A DNA stretch of 64,000 nt from an uncultured eubacterium 1-6 (lineage in GTDB: Bacteria; Bacillota; Clostridia; Lachnospirales; Lachnospiraceae), in NCBI GenBank assembly GCA_903789595.1, contig CAIFEZ010000015.1, positions 1 to 64,000 on the forward strand. Direction: 5' to 3'. The translations under genes were made by a program, and so were the position numbers. This document shows, piece by piece, positions 43,926 through 52,638 of this stretch (its first letter is position 1; every line of letters begins with the position of its first letter). The notes beneath the pieces were generated by a model, which saw only the letters and a list, made by a program, of their open reading frames with translations, made no database searches and was not told the DNA's origin.

Positions 43926-44903
43926 TTACAGGTTCGCCGCATCCTCCGCCGTGTCAAGCGAGACGACATCCATCCCCTTCACGGTCCGGCTGACAAAACC
44001 GGCAAGCACATGTCCCGGTCCGATCTCAATGATTTTCTCAACACCGGCTTTCTTCAGCCACTCGATCGTCTGCGCCATTCTGACGCTTGACATCACCTGC
44101 TTCTCTAGAAGCGCGGCAATCGTCCTGCCGCCGGCCGCCGTGTACGCGGCGGATTCCAGTGACGCGTCATCAATCTTTCTTCCCTTCTCATCAGAGGGAC
44201 CTCCCAGCGCGTTGAAAAGAACCGGGATGTTCATCCTGCCGAACGAGGTTCTCCCGAACAATTCATGCAGTGCCTCGGACGCGGGCGCCATCAGCGATGT
44301 ATGGAAGGCTGAACTCACCTTCAGCTCCATGCACCTTCTCGCGCCTTCCTCCTTTGCGATCTCCTCCGCACGGGTCACCGCTTCCGCAAAACCGGAGATC
44401 ACATTCTGTCCCTTCGCATTGTAATTCGATACCTCCACGATGCTTCCGGTCTCCCGTGCCGCCCTCTTCGCGATCTCCGCCGTCTTTTCCGCGGGAAGTC
44501 CGAGAATCGCGCACATTTTTGTCTGCAGTCCCTGCCCGGCCCTGGCCATTGCGCGCCCGCGGAACGCCGTGATCCGGATCAGCTCCTCCGTAGAAAAAAC
44601 GCCCGCCGCGTGCAAAGCGCTGTACTCACCGAGGCTGAGCCCCGCCAGATATGCGGGCCGGATCCCCCGTTCAGACAGAACCGCCGTCATTCCCGCGGCA
44701 AAGGCAGCCAGACACGGCTGGGTATAAGCCGTCTGCGAAAGCTCCTCCTCGGGGCCCTCGAACATCATCCTCTTCAGGTCAAAATTAAGCACCGCATCGG
44801 CCTTGTCGATCTCATCCGCAAACGCCGGATACGCCTCATACAAATCTTTTCCCATACCGGCATGCTGACTTCCCTGTCCGGCATACAAAAACGCTGTCTT
44901 CAT
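43926..44903 (-). CDS. fabD: Malonyl-CoA:ACP transacylase
   Basis: A 325-residue transacylase that loads malonate onto ACP. It starts MKTAFLYAGQGSQHAGMGKDL; the active-site Ser is in LAGLSLGEYSAL and the His in SSAFHTSLM. GAAAGGGAG precedes the ATG. Sits between fabK and fabG in the operon. Confidence 0.95.
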   Translation of the reverse strand: MKTAFLYAGQGSQHAGMGKDLYEAYPAFADEIDKADAVLNFDLKRMMFEGPEEELSQTAYTQPCLAAFAAGMTAVLSERGIRPAYLAGLSLGEYSALHAAGVFSTEELIRITAFRGRAMARAGQGLQTKMCAILGLPAEKTAEIAKRAARETGSIVEVSNYNAKGQNVISGFAEAVTRAEEIAKEEGARRCMELKVSSAFHTSLMAPASEALHELFGRTSFGRMNIPVLFNALGGPSDEKGRKIDDASLESAAYTAAGGRTIAALLEKQVMSSVRMAQTIEWLKKAGVEKIIEIGPGHVLAGFVSRTVKGMDVVSLDTAEDAANL

Positions 44904-44933
44904 GACTGACTCCCTTTCTCCTGCTTTGATCCG

Positions 44934-45899
44934 CTATCTGCCGTTCGAAACGCCGGCTGCAGCATCCAGCGAAAGACTCCGTACTGTTTCTTTAGCGCCG
45001 CGCATGATCGACTCAAAAATTTCCGCGACGGGGCGGATCTCTCTCAGCTGTCCGCAGACCTGCCCCGCCATCAGTGACCCTTCCGAGGTATTGCCGTCAA
45101 ACACCGCCTTTCTGAGGGAACCCAGTGTAAACTTCTCCAGCTCCATCCGTTCCGCTCCCTCCTTCTCCTTTCGGATATACTGGCAGGCCATTTTGTTCTT
45201 CAGAATGCGGGTCGGCGAATTCACGGTCCGCCCCGTGACCACGGTGGCGTTGTCCCCGGCCTTCAGGATCGCTTCCTTGTAGTTCTCGTGGATCGGGCAC
45301 TCGCTGCTGACCAGCAGGCAGGTTCCCATCTGAACGCCGCACGCGCCGAGAGCGAAGGCGGCGGCAAGCTGCCTTCCGTCCGCAATTCCTCCCGCCGCGA
45401 TCACCGGAACCTCCTCCGGAAGGGCATCCCGCATCTGCGGCACAAGCGTCATCGTCGTCATCTCGCCGACATGCCCTCCGCTCTCCGTACCCTCCGCGAT
45501 GATTCCGTCCACGCCGTCCCGCACCAGCCGAAGCGACAGAAGCACGCTCGCGGATACCGGAAAAATCATGCTTCCGCTTTCCTTCCATTTAGAAAGATAT
45601 TTTCCAGGATTTCCCGCCCCAGTTGTGATGACGGGAATCTTCTCCCGCGCGACCAGGTCCGCCATCTGATCCGTGTCCGGATTCATCAGCATCAGATTGA
45701 CGCCGAACGGCTGATCCGTCAGTGAACGGCAGATGTGAATATGCTCTTCCAGTTTTTCCGCGTTCATTCCCCCGGATCCAATGATGCCAAGCGCACCCGC
45801 ATTCGAGCAGGCCGCCGCGAATTCTCCTGTGGCGATATTGGCCATTCCGCCCTGAATAAACGGATACTTCGTTCCCAATATTTCATTCAGAAATCTCAT
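44934..45899 (-). CDS. fabK: Enoyl-ACP reductase FabK (FMN)
   Basis: A 321-residue FMN-dependent enoyl-ACP reductase that replaces FabI. The TIM-barrel sequence YPFIQGGMANIATGEFAAACSNAGALGIIGSGG and AEGTESGGHVGEM (phosphate-binding loop) are typical. Start at the ATG at 45899 with GAGG 7 nt upstream. Absence of fabI in the operon makes FabK the working reductase, which also means triclosan-insensitivity; this is established for the family. Confidence 0.94.
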   Translation of the reverse strand: MRFLNEILGTKYPFIQGGMANIATGEFAAACSNAGALGIIGSGGMNAEKLEEHIHICRSLTDQPFGVNLMLMNPDTDQMADLVAREKIPVITTGAGNPGKYLSKWKESGSMIFPVSASVLLSLRLVRDGVDGIIAEGTESGGHVGEMTTMTLVPQMRDALPEEVPVIAAGGIADGRQLAAAFALGACGVQMGTCLLVSSECPIHENYKEAILKAGDNATVVTGRTVNSPTRILKNKMACQYIRKEKEGAERMELEKFTLGSLRKAVFDGNTSEGSLMAGQVCGQLREIRPVAEIFESIMRGAKETVRSLSLDAAAGVSNGR

Positions 45900-46041
45900 G
45901 TTCTGCCTCTTTCTCTTTTTTATCAAGCCGGTCAGATTCCGGGCGTGCCAGATGCGGAGTCTCCCTGTGCCTGACACTCCTTGCACCGCAATTGACTTGT
46001 GTCTGACACTCCTTACACCTCCTGCAGGGCTTATTCACGCT

Positions 46042-47088
46042 TCAGAACTCCAGATAGCATCCGCCCCAGGTAAGCCCCGCGCCGAATCCGACGCAGAAGA
46101 TCCTGATGCCCGGCTTCAGCATTCCTCTGTCCTTCATGTCCGCCAGTGCCAGCGGAATGCTGGCGCCGGACGTATTGCCGTATTCCCGGAGATTCATGAA
46201 AAACTTCTCGGCGGGAAGCTTTCTCTGCTTCCGGACATAATCGATAATCCTGCAGTTTGCCTGGTGACAGACGATATAATCAATGTCTTCCGCAGATATC
46301 CCGCTCTGCGCTTCCATCTCATCGATCTCCGATGCAAGCACATGCACCGCAAATCGAAAAACCTTTTGCCCGTCCATCTTCAGATAACCGTCCCGCATGA
46401 TTTCCGAGGCAAGGGATTCGGAAACACGAAGCGGATTTTCAGAGACCGTCTTCTTCCCTTCAAATTCCAGCATCGGAATCTGGTTTCTCCCCACGGTATG
46501 CGCATAGAGCGCGCCGCGGTCCCCCTCTGCCGCCGTGTGGCAGAAAAACCGTTTTTCAGCCGACACCCGCACGATCGCAGCCGCTGCTCCGTCGCCGAAC
46601 AGCACGCTGACCGACCGCTCCGAAAAATCCAGCATCTTCGAGAGCTGCTCTCCTCCGATCAGCAGCGCACAGCTCCGCTCCGGCCGACAGATGCTGCCCG
46701 CATTCATCAGCGAATGGATCAGCTGGAGACCATATACAAACCCCGAACACGCCGCGTTGATGTCGAATGCGGGAATGCCGCCCGGGATTCCCGCAATCTC
46801 CTGTACGGCGCATGCCATGGACGGAACCATGTAATCTGTGGTGCAGGTGGCGCAGATCACAAGTCCGATTTCCTCCGGAGCGATTCCGGCGTTCTCCATG
46901 GCCCTCCGCGCCGCTTCCGCCGCCAGATCCGTCAGGCTTTCCTCTCCCGTGCACAGATGCCTCGCCTCAATGCCGGTTCTGCTCCGGATCCACTCGTCAG
47001 AGGTATCCATATATTGCCTGAGATCGTCATTTTTCAGTCTGGTTTTCGGCACTGCCTTCCCAAGGCCGATGATTTCAATTCCATTCAT
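46042..47088 (-). CDS. fabH: 3-oxoacyl-ACP synthase III
   Basis: A 348-residue initiating condensing enzyme that joins acyl-CoA to malonyl-ACP. The catalytic Cys is in INAACSGFVYGL, the His in CHQANCRII and the Asn in YGNTSGASIPLAL. Weak ribosome site at 47088. Precedes fabK and follows the accDA fusion. Confidence 0.94.
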   Translation of the reverse strand: MNGIEIIGLGKAVPKTRLKNDDLRQYMDTSDEWIRSRTGIEARHLCTGEESLTDLAAEAARRAMENAGIAPEEIGLVICATCTTDYMVPSMACAVQEIAGIPGGIPAFDINAACSGFVYGLQLIHSLMNAGSICRPERSCALLIGGEQLSKMLDFSERSVSVLFGDGAAAAIVRVSAEKRFFCHTAAEGDRGALYAHTVGRNQIPMLEFEGKKTVSENPLRVSESLASEIMRDGYLKMDGQKVFRFAVHVLASEIDEMEAQSGISAEDIDYIVCHQANCRIIDYVRKQRKLPAEKFFMNLREYGNTSGASIPLALADMKDRGMLKPGIRIFCVGFGAGLTWGGCYLEF

Positions 47089-47178
47089 ATGTCTGTTTCA
47101 TTCCCTGTCTGTTTCTTCTGTTCCGCACTCTGTCAGCTGTTCCCTGCTCATATTCCGTTCTCCGCCGGCTGTTACGAG

Positions 47179-48870
47179 TCAGCCTTCCGTTCTCTGCGCG
47201 CAGCGTCCGATTTTCCGGTATTTCCGGTATCTTCGCTCCACAAGACCCTCGCAATCCTCTTTTTCCAGCTTTTCAAGCTCCTCCGCCAGATTTTTCCGGA
47301 GAATCCGGCACATCCCCGGAAGATCCTTCTGCGCGCCGCCCTCCGGCTCCGGAATCACGCGGTCCGCGATTCCCATCTCCAGAAGATCCGATGACGTCAT
47401 CTTCATGACCTCTCCCGCTTCTCTGCATTTCGACGCATCCTTCCAGAGAATGCTGGCAAATCCCTCCGGAGACAAAACCGAATACACCGCGTTCTCCAGC
47501 ATCCAGATCTCATCCCCGACGCCGATTGCGAGAGCGCCTCCGCTGTTTCCTTCTCCGGTGACAATGCTGATCACCGGAACCTTCAGCGCGCTCATGGCCG
47601 CAAGGTTTTCGGCAATCGCCGTGCTCTGCCCGTTTTCCTCCGCCTCTTTCCCGGGATAGGCTCCCGGCGTATCAATAAACGTGATAACCGGACGCCCGAA
47701 TTTCTCTGCCTCCTTCATGAGGCGCAGCGCCTTCCGGTATCCCTCAGGCTCCGGCATCCCGAAGTTGCACTTCATGTTTTCCGCCAGATTTTTGCCTTTT
47801 CTGTGCCCGATCACAGTGACGGGTTTTCCGTCCAGGAGACCGATTCCTCCGTAAACCGCCGGATCCTCTTTCCCCGTCCGATCTCCGGAGAGCTCAAGAA
47901 AATCATCAAAGATCCCCTCGACATAATCCGTGATCTTCGGACGGCTCTTGTCCCGCACAAGCCGGACCCGGTCATACGCCCCGGGAAGTGCGGAATCCTC
48001 CGCATTCTTAAACTCTCCGCCGTTCCGGATCGCCTCGTCTCTATCCACGGCAGTCTCTTCATGCATATCCGGCGCAAAGCCGTGAAGTCTCAGAATTCTT
48101 GTGATCTCTTTCTTCTGATCCTGTCTCGGCACAATCTTATCCACGAAGCCGTGTTCCAGCTGAAACTCAGAGCGCTGAAACCCCTTCGGCAGCTTCTCGC
48201 CGATGGTCTGCTCAATTACCCGCGGCCCGGCAAAGCCGATCAGGGCGCCCGGTTCTGCCAGCGTGATATCTCCCAGACTGGCGTAGCTGGCGCTCACGCC
48301 TCCGGTGGTCGGATTTGTCAGCACGGAAATGAACAGCCCTCCGTGCTCCCGCAGCCGTTCCACCGCGGCGCTCGTCTTCGCCATCTGCATCAGAGAGATC
48401 ATGCCCTCCTGCATCCTCGCTCCGCCGCTCGCGGAAAAAATAATCAGCGGCAGCTTTCGCCGATCGGCTTCTTCGATGGCGATCGTCAGCTTCTCGCCCT
48501 CGGCGCTTCCCATGCTGCCCATCATGAAATTTCTGCCAAGCTCCGCACCGACCGCCGGAATGCCGTTCACTCTTCCGACCCCGGCTATGCATCCCTGCGG
48601 CCTCCCTGTGATTCTCCGGTTTTCCGCGAGCTTCTGCCCGTACCCGGGAAAACACAGCGGATCTTCCGTTTGCAGATCCGGCGCAAATTCCTCTGAAAAT
48701 TTTCCCCCGTCAAAGAGAGCCGCCAGATGTTCGCCGACCGGGCGGTGCGCCCCCTTCTTCTGGCGCATCTTTCGGAACCCCAGAAGCGTTTTTCTTCTGC
48801 CGAAAAAAATACCGTCCGCCGTGTTCACTTTTGCGTCTAGCAATACCGTTCCCAAGATACTCTTATTCAT
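47179..48870 (-). CDS. accDA: Acetyl-CoA carboxylase carboxyltransferase, fused beta-alpha (AccDA)
   Basis: A 563-residue fusion. The N-terminal half is the AccD beta subunit (GNGIPAVGAELGRNFMMGSMG-type region onward, SASGGARMQEG oxyanion loop), and the C-terminal half is AccA (NFGMPEPEGYRKALRLM, DTPGAYPG). AccD and AccA are usually separate genes. The four-Cys zinc ribbon expected at the AccD N-terminus is missing: the residues before the core (KSILGTVLLDAKVNTADG and RQKKGAHRPV region) contain no cysteine. I start at the ATG at 48870; a GTG at 48921 is possible but lies in 45-bp repeats. Together with AccB and AccC it makes malonyl-CoA. Confidence 0.92.
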   Translation of the reverse strand: MNKSILGTVLLDAKVNTADGIFFGRRKTLLGFRKMRQKKGAHRPVGEHLAALFDGGKFSEEFAPDLQTEDPLCFPGYGQKLAENRRITGRPQGCIAGVGRVNGIPAVGAELGRNFMMGSMGSAEGEKLTIAIEEADRRKLPLIIFSASGGARMQEGMISLMQMAKTSAAVERLREHGGLFISVLTNPTTGGVSASYASLGDITLAEPGALIGFAGPRVIEQTIGEKLPKGFQRSEFQLEHGFVDKIVPRQDQKKEITRILRLHGFAPDMHEETAVDRDEAIRNGGEFKNAEDSALPGAYDRVRLVRDKSRPKITDYVEGIFDDFLELSGDRTGKEDPAVYGGIGLLDGKPVTVIGHRKGKNLAENMKCNFGMPEPEGYRKALRLMKEAEKFGRPVITFIDTPGAYPGKEAEENGQSTAIAENLAAMSALKVPVISIVTGEGNSGGALAIGVGDEIWMLENAVYSVLSPEGFASILWKDASKCREAGEVMKMTSSDLLEMGIADRVIPEPEGGAQKDLPGMCRILRKNLAEELEKLEKEDCEGLVERRYRKYRKIGRCAQRTEG

Positions 48871-48886
48871 CACTTCTGTGCTCTCC

Positions 48887-49022
48887 GGCTTCTTCCGCCA
48901 CGATTTTCTGCCGCCCGTCACCTGTGTCTTCCGACTTTTCCGCCGTCATTTCCTGCTTCCCGCCGCTTATGTCTTCCGGCTTATCCGCCGTCATTTCCTG
49001 CCGGCCGTCACCTATGCCTTCC
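48887..49022. repeat. Three tandem 45-bp repeats at the accC/accDA junction
   Basis: Units at 49022-48978, 48977-48933 and 48932-48887 (minus-strand order), consensus GGAAGACATARGYGRC followed by GGSMRGCAGGAAAT and GACGGCGG. The first unit overlaps the last codons and stop of accC (49012-49014). Confidence 0.85.
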
Positions 49023-50388
49023 GGCTTTCCTCGCCCCAGCGAATGATCGCGTCAGTATTTTTCTCCAGAAATCCCGTATCGACATTTCCGGTCAGAAAAT
49101 CATTGTTAAACAGGATCAGATACAGAAAATCGATATTCGTATCGATTCCCTCGACCGTCATTTCCTCCAGAGCGACCCGCATCTTCCGGATCGCCTCCAG
49201 CCTTCCCGGCGCGTGAACGATCACCTTTGCGATCATCGAATCATAGTAGGGACTTACCCTGCACCCGGAGTACAGAGCGCTCTCGACCCGCACGCCGTTT
49301 CCTCCCGGAAAATGAAGAAACGACACGTCACCGGGACACGGCGCGAAGTTTCTCGCGGGATTTTCCGCGTTGATCCGGCATTCTATGGCATGGCCGTTCA
49401 GATGAATATCGCTCTGCCTGTACCCGAGAGGCAGACCTGCGGCGATCCGGATCTGCTCACGGATCAGATCAACGCCCGTCACCGCCTCTGTCACCGGGTG
49501 CTCCACCTGTATTCTCGTATTCATTTCAATGAAATAGAAATGGTTTTCCCGGTCGAGGACAAACTCCACGGTGCCTGCGCTCACATAGTGAACGGCTCTC
49601 GCCGCTCTGAGCGCGGCCTTGTGGATGGCTTCCCGCTGTCTGGAATTCAGAATTCTCGCGGGACATTCCTCCATCAGCTTCTGATTCCGCCGCTGCATAG
49701 AGCAGTCCCGCTCACCCAGCTGAATGATATTTCCCTTTGTATCTCCCAGAATCTGCACCTCGATGTGGTGCGGATGCAGAATCAGCTTCTCCAGGTACAG
49801 TGATCCGTCGCCGAAGGCTGCTCTCGCCTCCGCCTCCGCGCTCTCAAACGCGTTCCGGATTTCCGATTCATCATAGGCGGTACGCATTCCCCGTCCGCCG
49901 CCTCCGGCCGTAGCCTTTACCAGAACCGGATATCCGACCTTCTTCGCGACCTCCGCTGCTTCCTTCCAGTCCTTCAGGATCCCGTCCGAGCCGGGGACCA
50001 CCGGGACCCCGTGTTTTTTCATCAGCGCACGGGCGCTCTGCTTGTCCCCCATTTCCCGGATCATCCGGGAAGAAGGGCCGATGAAGGTGATTCCGCTCTT
50101 CTCGCATTTTTCCGCGAAATCCGCGTTTTCAGACAAAAATCCGTATCCCGGGTGGATGGCATCGCAGTGATAAGCCTTTGCAGCTTCGATCAGCGCCTCC
50201 TGATTCAGGTAGCTCCCTTGTGCCGGCGCAGGGCCGATGCAGACAGACTCCGTCGAAAACTGCACCGGAAGGGAATTTCTGTCCTCCGAGGAACAGGCCG
50301 TCACTGTGTCAATCCCCATTTCCTGACAGCATCGCAGAATCCGCATCGCGATTTCTCCCCGGTTTGCGATCAGTACTTTCCTGAACAT
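49012..50388 (-). CDS. accC: Acetyl-CoA carboxylase, biotin carboxylase
   Basis: A 458-residue ATP-grasp enzyme that carboxylates the biotin on AccB. It starts MFRKVLIANRGEIAMRILR, has ATAGGGGRGMR (ATP-binding glycine loop), and QLGERDCSMQRRNQKLMEECPA and EMNTRIQVEHPVTE are typical. GGGGAGAATTGAG precedes the ATG; the accB stop is 1 nt away (coupled). Transcribed between accB and accDA. Confidence 0.96.
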   Translation of the reverse strand: MFRKVLIANRGEIAMRILRCCQEMGIDTVTACSSEDRNSLPVQFSTESVCIGPAPAQGSYLNQEALIEAAKAYHCDAIHPGYGFLSENADFAEKCEKSGITFIGPSSRMIREMGDKQSARALMKKHGVPVVPGSDGILKDWKEAAEVAKKVGYPVLVKATAGGGGRGMRTAYDESEIRNAFESAEAEARAAFGDGSLYLEKLILHPHHIEVQILGDTKGNIIQLGERDCSMQRRNQKLMEECPARILNSRQREAIHKAALRAARAVHYVSAGTVEFVLDRENHFYFIEMNTRIQVEHPVTEAVTGVDLIREQIRIAAGLPLGYRQSDIHLNGHAIECRINAENPARNFAPCPGDVSFLHFPGGNGVRVESALYSGCRVSPYYDSMIAKVIVHAPGRLEAIRKMRVALEEMTVEGIDTNIDFLYLILFNNDFLTGNVDTGFLEKNTDAIIRWGEESRKA

Positions 50389-50389
50389 C

Positions 50390-51043
50390 TCAATTCTCCC
50401 CGATCGTCATCAGAACAGCGTCATAGCCGGTGAATGCCGCGTCCTCCGCCCTGATCTCACGAATGATCCCGTCGCAGGGAGAAGGAATCTCATTCATCAT
50501 CTTCATCGCCTCCACAAGCCCGACGATATCGCCTTTTTTCACGCTCTGGCCTTCCTCGACATACGGCTTCTGACCGGGTCCGGCCGCCCGGTAGAAAATT
50601 CCGGCGAGCGGAGCCCTGACGGCAACCGTATCCTCCGCGCTCTCTCCTTCCGGAACAGCTCCATTTCCAGGAAAGGCACCCGCCGCGCTTCCGGAAGCTT
50701 CTCCTGCGGTTTTCTCAGAACCGGCCGATCCTGTCCCTGACCCGAATTCCGTCTTTTGGAGTGCCGTCCCGGCTGCAGAAGCTGACTTCCCAAATGCTGT
50801 CTCAGCCCCGGAAGCAGTCTTCCCGAAGGCGGTACTCCCAGATACTGCTTTCGCTTCGGAAACCGCCTTCCCCAATGCTCCCGTCATTTCTTCTCTGCCT
50901 CCCGGCACACAGCCGCAATGATCATCCTGCAGCTCATTCCTGAATTCAAGAGTTTCATCTTGGGTCGAATACCGGAATCTGGTAAGCCTCGTTTTCTCAA
51001 AACTCTCCATCAGTATCTGAAGCTCTTCCACTGTATAACTCAT
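50390..51043 (-). CDS. accB: Acetyl-CoA carboxylase, biotin carboxyl carrier protein
   Basis: A 217-residue carrier. The C-terminal biotinyl domain (about residues 140-217) has the VEAMKMMNEI motif whose Lys carries biotin. The N-terminal 40 residues are followed by an unusually long Gly/Ala/Ser-rich linker (about 45-135) with repeats of the type TAFGKTASGAE and TAFGKSASAAG. AGGAG precedes the ATG, and the gene begins 3 nt after the acpP stop. Confidence 0.94.
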   Translation of the reverse strand: MSYTVEELQILMESFEKTRLTRFRYSTQDETLEFRNELQDDHCGCVPGGREEMTGALGKAVSEAKAVSGSTAFGKTASGAETAFGKSASAAGTALQKTEFGSGTGSAGSEKTAGEASGSAAGAFPGNGAVPEGESAEDTVAVRAPLAGIFYRAAGPGQKPYVEEGQSVKKGDIVGLVEAMKMMNEIPSPCDGIIREIRAEDAAFTGYDAVLMTIGEN

Positions 51044-51046
51044 TTC

Positions 51047-51283
51047 TCAGTTCTCCTGGTGATCCTCGATATACTTCACAACACTCTCCACCGTGTGCAG
51101 ATTCGGAAGCTCCTCGTCCGGAATCGAGATGCCGAAATTCTCTTCGAGAGCCATCATCAGCTCAACGACATCGAGAGAATCCGCCTTCAGATCCTTGAAA
51201 AAATCAGATTCCGGGCGGATTTCCTCCCCGTCAAAGCTGAGGGTATCGATGATAATCTCTTTTACCTTTTCAAATGTATCCAT
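51047..51283 (-). CDS. acpP: Acyl carrier protein
   Basis: A 78-residue acidic carrier, first gene of the fatty-acid operon. The phosphopantetheine Ser is in the DSL motif of KADSLDVVELMMALEE (residue about 36). GAGGAGAATAAG precedes the ATG at 51283; a longer in-frame start is unsupported. Transcribed from the promoter at 51354-51382. Confidence 0.97.
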   Translation of the reverse strand: MDTFEKVKEIIIDTLSFDGEEIRPESDFFKDLKADSLDVVELMMALEENFGISIPDEELPNLHTVESVVKYIEDHQEN

Positions 51284-51323
51284 TCTTATTCTCCTCGCTG
51301 TCAATTGTCTCTAATTATTTAGT

Positions 51324-51335
51324 TAAATATATTTA
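51324..51335. promoter_or_regulatory. AT-rich palindrome in the acpP leader
   Basis: TAAATATATTTA is a perfect 12-bp palindrome just downstream of the acpP start point (promoter 51354-51382), in a run TTAGTTAAATATATTTAGA. A second palindrome TTATTTAAATAA is at 51398-51409 above the -35. They are candidates for a FabT-like operator pair; identity of the bound protein is inference. Confidence 0.5.
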
Positions 51336-51353
51336 GATTTTGTTTCGTTGGTT

Positions 51354-51382
51354 ACTATACTGCGGCGCAAAGCAGATGTCAA
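51354..51382 (-). promoter_or_regulatory. Promoter of the fatty-acid operon
   Basis: Minus-strand -35 TTGACA (51377-51382), exact 17-nt spacer, -10 TATAGT (51354-51359), about 70 nt before acpP. Confidence 0.85.
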
Positions 51383-51502
51383 TATATTTCAATTTATTTA
51401 TTTAAATAATTTTAATTATCTGTTCACGGGATATCTGAAAGGCAGGGAAACGCGAACAGTAACAGATAATGGTCTCCGCCGCGCCTGTCCTTCAACAGAA
51501 AA

Positions 51503-51537
51503 GGGGCAGCCGCACCGAAAAGCCGTGCGGCTGCCCC
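51503..51537 (-). terminator. Terminator of the AEC transporter gene
   Basis: GGGGCAGCCGCAC (51503-51515) pairs with GTGCGGCTGCCCC (51525-51537), and the minus-strand tail is TTTTCTGTTG. It separates the transporter from the fab promoter. Confidence 0.92.
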
Positions 51538-51588
51538 TGAAAGGAGAAATGCCCTCCTATCATATCAGTTGCCTTCATCTGTATCTGC

Positions 51589-51640
51589 TCAGCACATCTC
51601 GAGAACCGCAGGTTCCCGGGATTGGGGTGCTGAACACTTA
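51589..51640. repeat. Dispersed hairpin repeat, family 2 copy
   Basis: CAGCACATCTCGAGAACCGC, GGTTCCCGGGATTG and GTGCTGAACACT in family 2 order, between the transporter stop and its terminator. Confidence 0.7.
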
Positions 51641-51649
51641 CTTTGATTT

Positions 51650-52594
51650 TTATACAAGCCCCATGGACCGCAGAAGCCAGATCCAGAAGGTCAGCGTGAA
51701 GACGCTGCAGAGAGTCGTGATCATCACGATTCCCGACGACACAACCCCGTCGTGTCCCATGTTCTTTGCCATCACATAGCCCGCAACCGTGCTTGCGGAC
51801 CCGAGCATGATCAATACCGCGATCAGCTTCTCCGTCCGGAATCCGAGCCATACCGCCACGGGAATAAACAGCGCGGCAAAACCGATCAGCTTCAGGAACG
51901 AACCAGTCAGGATCGGCGCCATTTTGCCCCGGATGCTTCCGAAGTTCAGACTCGCGCCCATCGCCAGAAGTCCCATCGGGCTTGCGAGTCTGCCGATGTA
52001 CTCAATGGTCGTCTGGAACATCACCGGCATCTTCAGCCCTGTCAGCGCCCACGCAAATCCGAGCAGAATTCCCCAGATGATCGGATTCGTGATGATGCCC
52101 TTCAGCGCATGGCGCACCTGCTTTTTATCCAGTCCCCTTGCACTTCCGCTCATCAGCGACAGGACAAGCACCGCCATCACGTTGTACAGAGGAACACAGC
52201 CGAGCATCATCAGCGAGCCCATCGTCGCCGTGCCGTAGATATTCTCAATGTATGCCATGCCCAGAAGGGAGGCGCTGCTTCGATAGGCTCCCTGCACGAA
52301 CTCTCCCCGAACCTCCCGGTCACGGAAAGCAAACGATACCAGAATGCCGATTCCCACGCTCACCAGCGTCGCCAGAAAACAGAACAGCACATACTCCGTG
52401 TCCCACACCTTGAAGAAATTCACCGAATCCAGCTGACCAAACAGGCTGACCGGAAGGGCGATCCGAAATACAAAGGTATTCATCCGGGACGCGAACTCCT
52501 CTCCGATGATATTCTTCCTCCGGAAAAAATATCCGAGCATCATCACCAGAAAGATCGGAAGGGTCGCATTCATACTAAAGATCAGATTCGACAT
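51650..52594 (-). CDS. AEC-family transporter (auxin efflux carrier fold)
   Basis: A 314-residue inner membrane protein with about ten hydrophobic segments (roughly residues 9-22, 38-53, 68-88, 107-128, 133-152, 166-185, 195-214, 226-248, 256-272, 283-310). The split NTPxIWGIxLG-type and GASLNFGS sequences match the AEC family. Substrate unknown; members export organic acids. The gene begins 44 nt after the Crp/Fnr gene stop, so it may be a target in the same transcript. Confidence 0.88.
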   Translation of the reverse strand: MSNLIFSMNATLPIFLVMMLGYFFRRKNIIGEEFASRMNTFVFRIALPVSLFGQLDSVNFFKVWDTEYVLFCFLATLVSVGIGILVSFAFRDREVRGEFVQGAYRSSASLLGMAYIENIYGTATMGSLMMLGCVPLYNVMAVLVLSLMSGSARGLDKKQVRHALKGIITNPIIWGILLGFAWALTGLKMPVMFQTTIEYIGRLASPMGLLAMGASLNFGSIRGKMAPILTGSFLKLIGFAALFIPVAVWLGFRTEKLIAVLIMLGSASTVAGYVMAKNMGHDGVVSSGIVMITTLCSVFTLTFWIWLLRSMGLV

Positions 52595-52638
52595 GGCAGA
52601 TATTTCCTTTCTCCGCCTGAACTCTCACAAAGGCACAT

